Part shown: piece by piece, positions 1 through 7,900 of the stretch | Layout: each line of letters starts with the position of its first letter | Position numbering within the stretch: the first letter of the stretch is position 1 | NCBI GenBank assembly: GCA_002396125.1 | Contig: DGWL01000093.1 | Location: 1-18,271 of the forward strand | Reading direction: 5' to 3' | Source of the DNA: Porphyromonadaceae bacterium UBA4259 | Lineage (GTDB): Bacteria > Bacteroidota > Bacteroidia > Bacteroidales > Muribaculaceae | Length of the DNA: 18,271 nucleotides | Notes under the pieces: generated by a model | The model's input: the letters and a program-made list of their open reading frames with translations, nothing else | Databases searched by the model: none | Told to the model about the DNA's origin: nothing | Program-made: the position numbers and the translations under genes

Positions 1-41
1 AGAAAACAAGAAAACGAGCTGGCAAAATGCTAATATAAAAG

Positions 42-77
42 AAAAAAACTGGTTGCAGACTTCACAGCCACAACCAG
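42..77 (-). terminator. Intrinsic terminator of the large surface-protein gene
   Basis: Read on the minus strand, a 7-bp stem (CTGGTTG at 77-71 pairing with CAACCAG at 55-49) closes a 15-nt loop and is followed directly by seven T residues (48-42). It begins 34 nt past the TAA stop at 113-111, the expected place for a Rho-independent terminator. Positions 1-41 show nothing else recognisable. Confidence 0.75.
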
Positions 78-110
78 CTTTACGAAAAGTATTCTGAGAT
101 TTGCTTTGTG

Positions 111-3100
111 TTATTTATTTATCATCTTAGTCTTAGTGACGGTGCCGTTGCTCAGTCGGGTCACTACAATGTTGAGGCCCTTGAATGGACGGCTGCTCAT
201 GCGTCCCAGTCCATCGATATAGGTCACACTCTCAACATCTCCATAGAGATTTACCTCGCCTATCGCGGTGGGAATCTCACCCTCAAAATTTGGGTAGTAA
301 TCATTCTCGCTGACGTAGTAAACCGTTCCCTGAGCCTCTTGAGGCTGGTCGTCGGCCATCAGGTTGATGCCTCGGCGTGAGGTGCCCTTTAGTCGGGCAT
401 AGAAGCGGACGATATACTTGGGTTGGTAGTCCGGATTGGCTTGTAGTGTCTCAACATCAGGGCCAGGGAAAGCATCCTTTAGACTTACTTTGAGATTGCC
501 ATTGTTGTCATCGAGATCTCCAATGACGAAGTAGCACGATTGTGGCAAACTGTTCTGGCTGATAGCGTAGCCCTCATCTTTGAACCATCCGTTCACCAGC
601 ACGTCCTCGGCATTTCCGTCCTTGTCCTTGTCGCGCACACGCCACACGCGCACGCCATATACCTCAAGGTCTTTGCTCGACATGTTGCTGCTAATGGTCA
701 TGTAGCAGCCATAGAAGTGATTGCTGCCACTCACCGCGTGCTCTGTTGCATAGCCATAGTGGATATCAGTGTTCTCGGGGACATAATTTGCTGCAATCGC
801 ATGATTTTTGTCCTCCATGAGGGTTACTGTGCAGTTGTTGGTGCCGTGGTAGTCGCTGCCATAGGTGTAGTTGGCCTTGGTGGTGCCATCACCCGTCATC
901 CAGTTGCTGCGCTCTGGCAGCTGGGCAGTAATTACTGGCACGTAGAACACATTATCCAGATTGTCGGCCTCGCGAGAGTGGTCGGGCAGGGTCACTACCT
1001 CCTGGAACTGGCGGGGCTCATCCACCTTGCAGCCATTAGCATATACCAGATAGGTGTTAGGCGTATCCCTCTCGGCTCTACTTTCAACCTCGGCATCTTC
1101 AGTGTGAAGTTGGTATTTTGTGATTTCAGGCAGATAGAGCATGTTGTTGATTGTCAGTCCAGCCTTGTAGCCAAGCTCAAGGTCATGCATCGTGTCGCCA
1201 TCCACCTCATCTTTAGTGAAGATGTGCTCACTAGGCTCGCTATTGCTCTTGTAAACATCCACAGTAACCTGGTCGCTACGGAATTCCACATTCTCGTAGC
1301 CCCAGTTTGCGGCATTGGGGTTAGAATACTTGTGGAACTCGGCAACGTAGCCATATTGTGTGGGATGCTCATTGCTTGCTGTGCTTGCCTCGAAGACATC
1401 GGTAACCATGAGACCCTTGGTAAAATAGGTATTAGGATCTCCTGTCTTATCACTAGATCCTAGAGCATAGCCATGGTTATTGTTGAACGGGAAGTCGTCA
1501 GCAGCATTGTAGCTATTAGCATCACAAGACTGTCTCCATGGGCGAGCATTGCTACCTTCGACTCCATCAAGATCATCATTGGTATAGATATACTCACCTT
1601 CTTTGGCACTTTCGGCCTGATTTCTACGTCCTACTGCAAAACGGAAACGAGAACCATCTGCCAAACAATTGAAATAAACGCGGGCCACCTCGGTCTTAAC
1701 TGCCGGTTTGCTGGTGTCGAAGCGATAAACTATAATTTCCGAACCCATGTTATTATCTTGCCACTGCCATGATGGGCTACCTGAGTTACTTTCGAATCCA
1801 CCATTTGGCATTCCACCACCGTTAACATGGTCAGGATTCCAACCCTCATTGTTGTTGCGCATAAACACGTCGCTAATCAAGAGTGGGTTGCCTGGGTTGT
1901 TGTTAATATTAATTGTGTTGACATAGCGGTTCACCTCTTTGTTCCTGTCATACTCGCTTGTGGTGTTCACGTCAAGATTCAACTTAATGGCACCAGTTCC
2001 CTCATAAGGTGGAATCCACACGCGGTCGGTGTTAGAAAGCACATTGAAGAAAGACTCAGATTGATCTCCATCCTTATGAACACGAGCAAACACTTGATAG
2101 GTGAGCCAATAACCATGGTCCTCATATTGTTGAACCTGATAGTTGTGCTCATAAGTTCTATACTTCGATGCTGGAGCTTCACCCTGAGATAAGTCGGCGT
2201 TAGCATTATTAACTTTACAATAACCGTTTTGGCCGTACACAAAAGAGAACAAAGGATTGGGCTGGCGCACGCCATCCACTACGAGGTAAACATCGAAGTC
2301 CTCGGGAATAGCATTTTCGCTACCAACAATCCTGCTCACGGTAGTGGACCAGTCAAGCTTCACATTATAGGGATGCTCATATTGTGAAGTACCAGAGTAA
2401 GGCTGTGCACTGGCCGCGAGCTTACAAGTGTATAGTGCCAACGAGGGCGCATGTTGTGGGTTGTAATTGAAATAACGAATTACACGATACACAGCTTTAT
2501 TTCCGCTACCATATAACTTGAACAGGTCACGGCCGAAACCTTCTCGACTTGCCGGGTTGTAATTGGCAAAAGCACCTTTATCATACTCCCAATATTCCAT
2601 TCTATAGTCGGGAACCCAAAGGCAAACTCCTTCAATATCGCGGTGGTCGGCATCGTGGCTTGCATCAGGACTCAGTCCATGCATCGAGAAGGCATGAGCC
2701 TGCTCGGGCACACTTGAGCAGTCGTGCATCATGGTATAAATCTTGCCCTCCATAAGCTCGTTGTAGAAATTCGAATTCCATCCATCGGTCAATGAACTAA
2801 TGGGGCTAAATTCCTCAAAGAGTGGCTTAGTGGGCATCTTAACCGACTGACGTGGTGTTCCCTTTGCAATAAAGTAGAAACGATTCATATTGGGCTCATC
2901 TACACTATAAAGTGTGCCAGAGTTGTGGTCGTCCTTGCTGTCGGTATCATTTACTCGCACGGCATTTGTTAAGAGCCTAACACTTTCTATTTCACTTGCG
3001 ATGGAGTTATAAAGTGAAGTTGTTACACCATACTTAAGAGATGTATCCCAAGTGCTGGCTGTACCTAATGCGGGCTTATGATCAGTAGAGTTATATGTAT

Positions 3101-3797
3101 AATCGTCTTTCATCTTTACAAGAAAGACAGTGAGTCCATGCTCTTCGGGTTGATCCACTATGGGACGACTTGTCGTCACAGGATCAGACAAGATGTTACT
3201 ACTATTATCTTCCTTAATATATTCTGTTACATCTTCCCATTTAGAGAAAAACGGGTTATTATTAGCCCACAACTGCAATCCATTTCTATTAGCATCAAGT
3301 CCAAGCTCAATCAGATAATCATCATGGTTCCACCAATTATATTGCACATCGCCAGTATAATAATTATTTCTAACATGTCGAGTATAATCTATTTTGGTCG
3401 ATAGATTGTTTGTTCGAACTGGTTTTTCATTATAAGTAGAGAAACCCTGTGGTTTATACTGATAAATATTCTCCATACCTGCAGAGTCGGGGATAGCATA
3501 GTTAGACCCTGGAATCTTAGGATTAGTGTAAACATAGCTGAGCAGCGATATAATGTGCAAAGGGTTTGTTGCTTTATCCGAGACTTTGTTCTCGTGCAAC
3601 ACGCCTTGTTCATCTCTCCATGTGAATGGCGCCACATTAGCAGGGTCGTCATACCAAGCCTTGTCATGAATCACTGGATAAACTGGAGGGGGAAGCGCAT
3701 CCTGCGCTGCAGCAGTCGTCGTCAAGCTAGGGAGCGAAAAGACTGCCGCCGTGATGAGGCAAATCAATCTGCCAATTCTTTTCGTTAGTTCTTTCAT
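111..3797 (-). CDS. Large secreted surface protein with T9SS-like C-terminal tail, function unknown
   Basis: Seen: 1228 aa from the chosen start. The N-terminus MKELTKRIGR is followed by a hydrophobic stretch (about 11-25) and TTTAAA before QDA, a clear signal peptide with likely cleavage near residue 31. An upstream in-frame ATG at 3860 would add 21 residues that do not look like a signal peptide, so 3797 is preferred. The middle is long, rich in Asn, Asp, Tyr and Trp, and probably beta-rich; I recognise no catalytic motif or named domain. The last 36 residues (YIDGLGR, PFKGLNIVV, then NGTV and a basic end) resemble the short sorting tails of secreted Prevotella/Muribaculaceae proteins. Inferred: exported by Sec, then carried to the surface by a type IX-like route. 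It has its own terminator (42-77) and a candidate promoter at 4137-4168, diverging from the STAS-NRPS operon. GC content is markedly lower at the 5' end than the 3' end. Sure it is a gene; function unknown. Confidence 0.92.
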   Translation of the reverse strand: MKELTKRIGRLICLITAAVFSLPSLTTTAAAQDALPPPVYPVIHDKAWYDDPANVAPFTWRDEQGVLHENKVSDKATNPLHIISLLSYVYTNPKIPGSNYAIPDSAGMENIYQYKPQGFSTYNEKPVRTNNLSTKIDYTRHVRNNYYTGDVQYNWWNHDDYLIELGLDANRNGLQLWANNNPFFSKWEDVTEYIKEDNSSNILSDPVTTSRPIVDQPEEHGLTVFLVKMKDDYTYNSTDHKPALGTASTWDTSLKYGVTTSLYNSIASEIESVRLLTNAVRVNDTDSKDDHNSGTLYSVDEPNMNRFYFIAKGTPRQSVKMPTKPLFEEFSPISSLTDGWNSNFYNELMEGKIYTMMHDCSSVPEQAHAFSMHGLSPDASHDADHRDIEGVCLWVPDYRMEYWEYDKGAFANYNPASREGFGRDLFKLYGSGNKAVYRVIRYFNYNPQHAPSLALYTCKLAASAQPYSGTSQYEHPYNVKLDWSTTVSRIVGSENAIPEDFDVYLVVDGVRQPNPLFSFVYGQNGYCKVNNANADLSQGEAPASKYRTYEHNYQVQQYEDHGYWLTYQVFARVHKDGDQSESFFNVLSNTDRVWIPPYEGTGAIKLNLDVNTTSEYDRNKEVNRYVNTININNNPGNPLLISDVFMRNNNEGWNPDHVNGGGMPNGGFESNSGSPSWQWQDNNMGSEIIVYRFDTSKPAVKTEVARVYFNCLADGSRFRFAVGRRNQAESAKEGEYIYTNDDLDGVEGSNARPWRQSCDANSYNAADDFPFNNNHGYALGSSDKTGDPNTYFTKGLMVTDVFEASTASNEHPTQYGYVAEFHKYSNPNAANWGYENVEFRSDQVTVDVYKSNSEPSEHIFTKDEVDGDTMHDLELGYKAGLTINNMLYLPEITKYQLHTEDAEVESRAERDTPNTYLVYANGCKVDEPRQFQEVVTLPDHSREADNLDNVFYVPVITAQLPERSNWMTGDGTTKANYTYGSDYHGTNNCTVTLMEDKNHAIAANYVPENTDIHYGYATEHAVSGSNHFYGCYMTISSNMSSKDLEVYGVRVWRVRDKDKDGNAEDVLVNGWFKDEGYAISQNSLPQSCYFVIGDLDDNNGNLKVSLKDAFPGPDVETLQANPDYQPKYIVRFYARLKGTSRRGINLMADDQPQEAQGTVYYVSENDYYPNFEGEIPTAIGEVNLYGDVESVTYIDGLGRMSSRPFKGLNIVVTRLSNGTVTKTKMINK

Positions 3798-3885
3798 AAT
3801 AGTTTTTTCACAGAAATAAAAAGTGCTAGCCCACCAGCCATGTGTATTTTTGTTTAACAAGTTGCGTGTGGACTAAAGTCATGTC

Positions 3886-3945
3886 AGCGCGATTGCAAGT
3901 TTGTTGCCTCACACGTTTTCTCGTGGCACATTGCAACAATGCGCT
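3886..3945 (-). other. Hairpin in the leader of the surface-protein gene
   Basis: Complementary arms AGCGC (3886-3890) / GCGCT (3941-3945) and TTGTTGC (3901-3907) / GCAACAA (3933-3939) nest around an inner CACG (3912-3915) / CGTG (3922-3925) stem. If transcription starts near 4130, this folds inside the untranslated leader about 90-150 nt upstream of the start codon at 3797. No known riboswitch is recognised; it may be only a structured leader. Confidence 0.35.
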
Positions 3946-4060
3946 AGGTAACAAGCACTAACTCGGGTGCAAGTTATCAAAAAAACGTTGTGGCATAACT
4001 CATAACCAAGTGGCAGACTTACGCACTTGTTTTCTCACCATTTCATCAAATTCAAATAAA

Positions 4061-4090
4061 CCATAAGGAAACAACAGATCCATAAGGAAA
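4061..4090. repeat. 11-bp direct repeat pair
   Basis: CCATAAGGAAA occurs at 4061-4071 and again at 4080-4090, a 19-bp start-to-start spacing. It lies within the predicted leader, about 40-70 nt downstream of the candidate minus-strand promoter. It could be a regulator site or chance. Confidence 0.45.
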
Positions 4091-4136
4091 GGATTTCTAA
4101 TTCAAGGTTTACAAGATTAGATGTATTTTCTAGGTA

Positions 4137-4168
4137 CAAAATTACAAAAAATATTAGAATTAATACAA
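4137..4168 (-). promoter_or_regulatory. Candidate Bacteroidetes promoter for the surface-protein gene
   Basis: On the minus strand TAATTTTG (4144-4137) fits the Bacteroidetes -7 consensus TAnnTTTG. A TTG (4168-4166) lies 21 nt upstream, as expected for the -33 element. Transcription would start near 4130, giving a leader of roughly 330 nt to the ATG at 3797, unusually long. I saw no better match closer to the gene. Confidence 0.5.
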
Positions 4169-4238
4169 GAATTATGCGACCGCCTCATGGTTTTTTAAGA
4201 TTGTTTAACAAAAAAAATGGACTGATGAGGCTGCCCCT

Positions 4239-4294
4239 AATGAAACATCGGGGTCAAAATGAAACATCGGGGTCTGACCCCATTGTTTCATTTT
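4239..4294. repeat. 17-bp direct repeat ending in a strong terminator-like hairpin
   Basis: AATGAAACATCGGGGTC occurs at 4239-4255 and again at 4258-4274 (19-bp period). The second copy continues into a near-mirror: AAAATGAAACA (4256-4266) pairs with TGTTTCATTTT (4284-4294), and GGGGTC (4269-4274) pairs with GACCCC (4276-4281). This gives a 39-nt hairpin with a T-rich 3' flank on plus and an A-rich 5' flank, so it could stop transcription in both directions. GGGGTC/GACCCC cores of this kind are known from dispersed intergenic repeats. Confidence 0.8.
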
Positions 4295-4401
4295 TGTTGC
4301 AATAGACGGCGTTTTTCATTCAAAAAGCTGCAGGCACAGCACGTCAAAACGCCTGCTTACGCAGGGATTTATGACCTTGAAACCGCGGTGATTGATGTGT
4401 C

Positions 4402-4460
4402 CTCTCGCCCTCTCGCCCTCTCGTCCCCTCGTCCTCTCGTCCTCTCGTCCTCTCGCCCTC
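4402..4460. repeat. 8-bp tandem repeat, about 7.4 copies
   Basis: Seven consecutive 8-bp units starting at 4402, 4410, 4418, 4426, 4434, 4442 and 4450, plus a partial CTC. Consensus is CTCTCGTC; three units (first, second, seventh) end CGCC and the fourth begins CCC. The plus strand is almost purely pyrimidine except for one G per unit. The unit is not a multiple of three and lies between genes, so copy-number change would alter spacing, not a protein. Confidence 0.9.
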
Positions 4461-4533
4461 ATATTGCATTTTTCAGAAAAAAGCATTTACTTTGTGGCAA
4501 GATTTAGCCAGTTCATGTGAATGGTGCTAAAAC

Positions 4534-4558
4534 AGGGGGCTGCGACTGGCAGGCCCCT
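4534..4558 (+). other. Hairpin upstream of the STAS-NRPS operon
   Basis: AGGGG (4534-4538) pairs with CCCCT (4554-4558), and CTG (4540-4542) with CAG (4550-4552), separated by one G-G mismatch, with a 7-nt loop. It ends 64 bp before the STAS start and is not followed by a T tract. It may be a leader structure or the remnant of a repeat; role unknown. Confidence 0.4.
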
Positions 4559-4622
4559 CATGGAAAGAAATGTGCCTTATTTAGTAACTGATAATTTTAA
4601 TACACAATAAATTACAAGATTT

Positions 4623-4925
4623 ATGAAGACTACAATCAATGAAGTGGATGGCAAGCTGGTTGCCACCTTCGAGGGCCAGCTCGACACTGCTGCCGCAGTC
4701 GAGGTGGAGAAAGAGATGAAGCCCCTCTACGACAACGAGGACAAAGACATCATTATCGACTGTGAGAAACTTGAGTATATCGCTTCGAGTGGATTACGCA
4801 TTTTGCTCGGCATCCTCAAGAAGGCTAAGTCGCACGGCCACAGCGTCACCCTCAAGGGCCTCAACGACGATATCAAGAACGTGTTTAAAATGACTGGATT
4901 TATTAATCTTTTCAACTTTGAGTAA
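4623..4925 (+). CDS. STAS-domain protein, anti-sigma-factor antagonist type
   Basis: Seen: 100 aa, the size of a single-domain STAS protein. The early beta segment KLVATFEGQLD (11-21), the pair DIIID (42-46) and the motif ASSGLRIL (54-61) match the SpoIIAA/RsbV fold. Ser55 aligns with the serine phosphorylated by anti-sigma kinases; the usual preceding Asp is Ala54. Known family role: the unphosphorylated antagonist binds a serine-kinase anti-sigma factor and frees its target; phosphorylation switches it off. Context: the NRPS start lies 12 bp after this stop with no terminator between, so they are very likely co-transcribed. No cognate kinase, PP2C phosphatase or sigma factor is in view. Inferred: it controls the NRPS operon or a linked process by partner switching. 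A non-regulatory STAS role is possible. Confidence 0.93.
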   Translation: MKTTINEVDGKLVATFEGQLDTAAAVEVEKEMKPLYDNEDKDIIIDCEKLEYIASSGLRILLGILKKAKSHGHSVTLKGLNDDIKNVFKMTGFINLFNFE

Positions 4926-4937
4926 AAGAATAAGACC

Positions 4938-7900
4938 ATGAAAATCTCAGCACCACTAAGCAAGTCGCAATATGGCCTCTATGTGGACTGCGCCGGTCAT
5001 CCCGGCCTGGCACGTTATAACTTGCCTTACATCTATGTCCTTGATGGAAGCCTTGACGGTGAACGATTGTGTTCGTCGGTTGTTGCTGCTTTTAAGTCGC
5101 ATCCCACACTGTTCACAAGAATTGAACTGGGTAACGACGGTGAGCCACTTCAGACCCTTGACCTTGAAAAAGAAGAGCTAAAAGTTAATGTAAGAGAAAT
5201 TCAGGACATTGAGCAGGAAAAACTCAACTTGGTCAAGCCTTTCAACATTTACGGTGACCGGTTGTTCCACATCGACGTGATGCATGATGGCACACATTAC
5301 TACCTCTTTATAGATTATCATCACATCATCGTTGACGGCACATCAATGCAACTCTTGCTTCACGACATCGAGCATGCCTATTGCTCAGAGGAGATTCCCG
5401 ACGAGGGCATCACCATGGCGCAAATTGCACTTGACGAGATTGAGAAGCGCAAGCAACCTGAATTTGAAGACGCCAAGCGATGGTATGCCTCCAATTTCGA
5501 CTGTGGTGACACTTTCACACAACTCATGCCCGACCTCGACGAGAGTGAGCCGAGCGAGGCCAGCTTGTTGCGAACCATGCAGATAGACTTGACGCGAGTG
5601 GAGAACTATTGCAAGGAAAATGGTATTTTCAAGAGCAACTTTTTCACCGCCGCCTACAGCCTTCTGCTTGCTAAATATAACAACGAGCAAGAGTCGCTCT
5701 TTACAACTGTATATAATGGGCGTAGCGACAAGAGAATGTCACACACCGTGGGCATGATGGTCAAGACTTTGCCGGTGTATGGCAAGTTTAGCAACGAGAC
5801 CACCACTCTCGACTTCCTGCGTGCCCTGCAAGAGCAGATGACCGGTTGCCGCGAGCACTGCATTTACAGTTATAGCGACTTGATGACCGACATCAACCTG
5901 CAGACCAACTCAATGTTTGCATGGCATGCCCATCTCTTTGGCGACCAGCAGTGGGCAGGAAAGCCCATGAAGTCAGTGCGCCTGGGCAACAGCACTCTCG
6001 AAGCGTCACTCTATCTAAAGGCTTTCATCCTTGATGGCAAGTGCCAGGTGAAAGCCGAGTATAACGGCAACGAGTATTCACAGGAGCTAATCGCGCAACT
6101 GCTCGAGAGTTACGATGCTATGCTCGAAGGGTTGCTCACTCAAGAGCTGGTAAAAGACATCAACATCACCACCGCTTCACAAATCGAGGTGCTCGACAGC
6201 TTCAATAACAACGATGCCCCCTACGACGACTCTCACAGCATCGTCTCGCTCTTCAACAAGCAAGTGGCAACCACTCCGACTAATGTGGCTGTGGTGTATA
6301 AAGACCACAGCTACACCTATTCACAGGTGGATGAAATCAGCAATCGCATTGCCGCCGCAATCGCGGCCAAGGGCCTCGGCAAGGAAGACGTGGTGAGCGT
6401 GCTCATTCCACGCTGCGAGTGGATGGCAATCGCTTCGCTGGGTGTGCTCAAGGCAGGTTGCGCTTATCAGCCTCTCGACCCGAGCTACCCCACCGAGCGT
6501 CTTAACTTCATGATGAAAGACGCGAGTGCCAAACTTCTCATTGCCGATTCCGAACTGCGCTCGCTGGTCAATGAATATGAAGGCGAAGTGATGCTCACAA
6601 GCGATATCGACTCGTTACCAAGCGCACCGGCTCCAAGCGTGACCATCGAGCCCGACCAGTTGTTTATCATGCTCTACACCAGTGGCTCAACAGGCATTCC
6701 CAAGGGATGCCAGCTCACTCACGCCAACCTGGTGGCCTTCTGCAACTGGTATCAGCGGTTCTATGACCTCAAGCCCGAGCATCGTGTGGCAGCCTATGCC
6801 AGCTATGGTTTCGACGCTTGCATGATGGACCTGTATCCGGCTCTCACTTGTGGTGCTGCAGTTCACATCATTCCCGAGGAAATCAGGCTCGACCTCATCG
6901 CGCTCAACGACTACTTTGAGCAAAACAACATCAGCCACTCGTTCATGACAACACAGGTGGGTTATCAGTTTGCAACCAGCATCGAGAACCACTCTCTGCT
7001 GCACCTCAGCACCGGCGGAGAGAAACTTGCTTCGCTCACTCCACCTCAAGGGTATAAATTCTACAATGTTTACGGCCCCACCGAGTGCACAATTTTCACC
7101 ACCACGTTCACCGTTGACAAGCGATACAAGGACATCCCCATTGGCAAGCCGCTGGAAAACATGAGACTCTACATTGTTGACCCGCAACAGCATCGCCTGC
7201 CTGTGGGAGCCGCAGGAGAGTTGTGGGTGGCAGGTCCACAAGTGAGTCGCGGCTATCTTAACCGCCCCGAGAAAACCGCCGAGGTTTACATCGACAACCC
7301 CTTCACCAGCGATGAGAAATACCGCCGCATCTACCGCACCGGCGACATTGTGCGCTATCTGCCCGGCGGCGACATCCAGTTTGTGGGTCGTCGCGATGGT
7401 CAGGTGAAGATTCGCGGTTTCCGCATCGAACTCAAGGAGGTGGAAGGCATCATTCGCGAGTTCCCTGGCATCAAAGACGCAACAGTTCAAGCCTTCGACG
7501 AGGAAGGCGGCGGCAAGTTTATTGCAGCCTACATAGTTAGTGACAGTGAGGTGGATATTGAAGCCCTCAACAATTTCATTCTTGACGAGAAACCTCCCTA
7601 CATGGTTCCCGCAGTGACAATGCAAATTGATGCCATCCCACTGAATCAGAACCAGAAGGTCAACAAGCGCGCCCTGCCCAAACCCGAGAAAAAAGCTCAG
7701 GCCGTTGAGGAGGTTAACGTGCCCATGAACGTTCTGGAACAGGAGCTGCACGAGATAGTGGCCAGCATTGTGGGCAACACCGACTTTGGCATCACCACGC
7801 CACTGGGTTATGCCGGGCTCACATCAATTTCGTCGATTCGCCTTGCCGTGCAAGTCAACAAGCGCTATGGTGTCACTCTCGATTCCAAATCGCTCGTCAA

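Larger units (their letters stand above)
3798..4622. other. Divergent intergenic region, 825 bp, repeat- and hairpin-rich
   Basis: No convincing gene lies here. The only sizeable reading frame (4259-4507, plus) is largely a translation of the hairpin and the 8-bp tandem repeat and has no signal or domain. Items listed separately are: a structured leader of the minus gene (3886-3945), an 11-bp direct repeat (4061-4090), a minus-strand promoter (4137-4168), a 17-bp repeat with hairpin (4239-4294), a tandem repeat (4402-4460) and a hairpin (4534-4558). A further pair, GGCGTTTT (4308-4315) and AAAACGCC (4346-4353), could form a long-range stem. No good TTTG/TAnnTTTG pair was found for the plus-strand operon; the closest is TAATTTTA at 4592-4599, one base off consensus and without a matching -33 element. 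Confidence 0.7.

Noticed and set aside
540..1463. 307-aa plus-strand frame opposite the large surface gene
   Set aside because: It is the antisense shadow of a long gene that has a signal peptide, sorting tail and terminator.
4402..4460. Possible CRISPR array
   Set aside because: Units are 8 bp with no spacers, and there are no cas genes; it is a simple tandem repeat.
4259..4507. 82-aa plus-strand reading frame between the divergent genes
   Set aside because: It translates the GGGGTC hairpin and the 8-bp tandem repeat into low-complexity SRPL-type sequence, with no domain, signal peptide or start context.
4592..4599. TAATTTTA as the -7 element of the STAS-NRPS promoter
   Set aside because: It is one base off TAnnTTTG, and no TTTG lies 19-21 nt upstream; the true promoter is unresolved.
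6687..7751. 354-aa open frame antisense to the NRPS
   Set aside because: It is opposite intact A1 core motifs, is rich in Val, His and Leu as expected from antisense of GC-rich code, and shows no domain.
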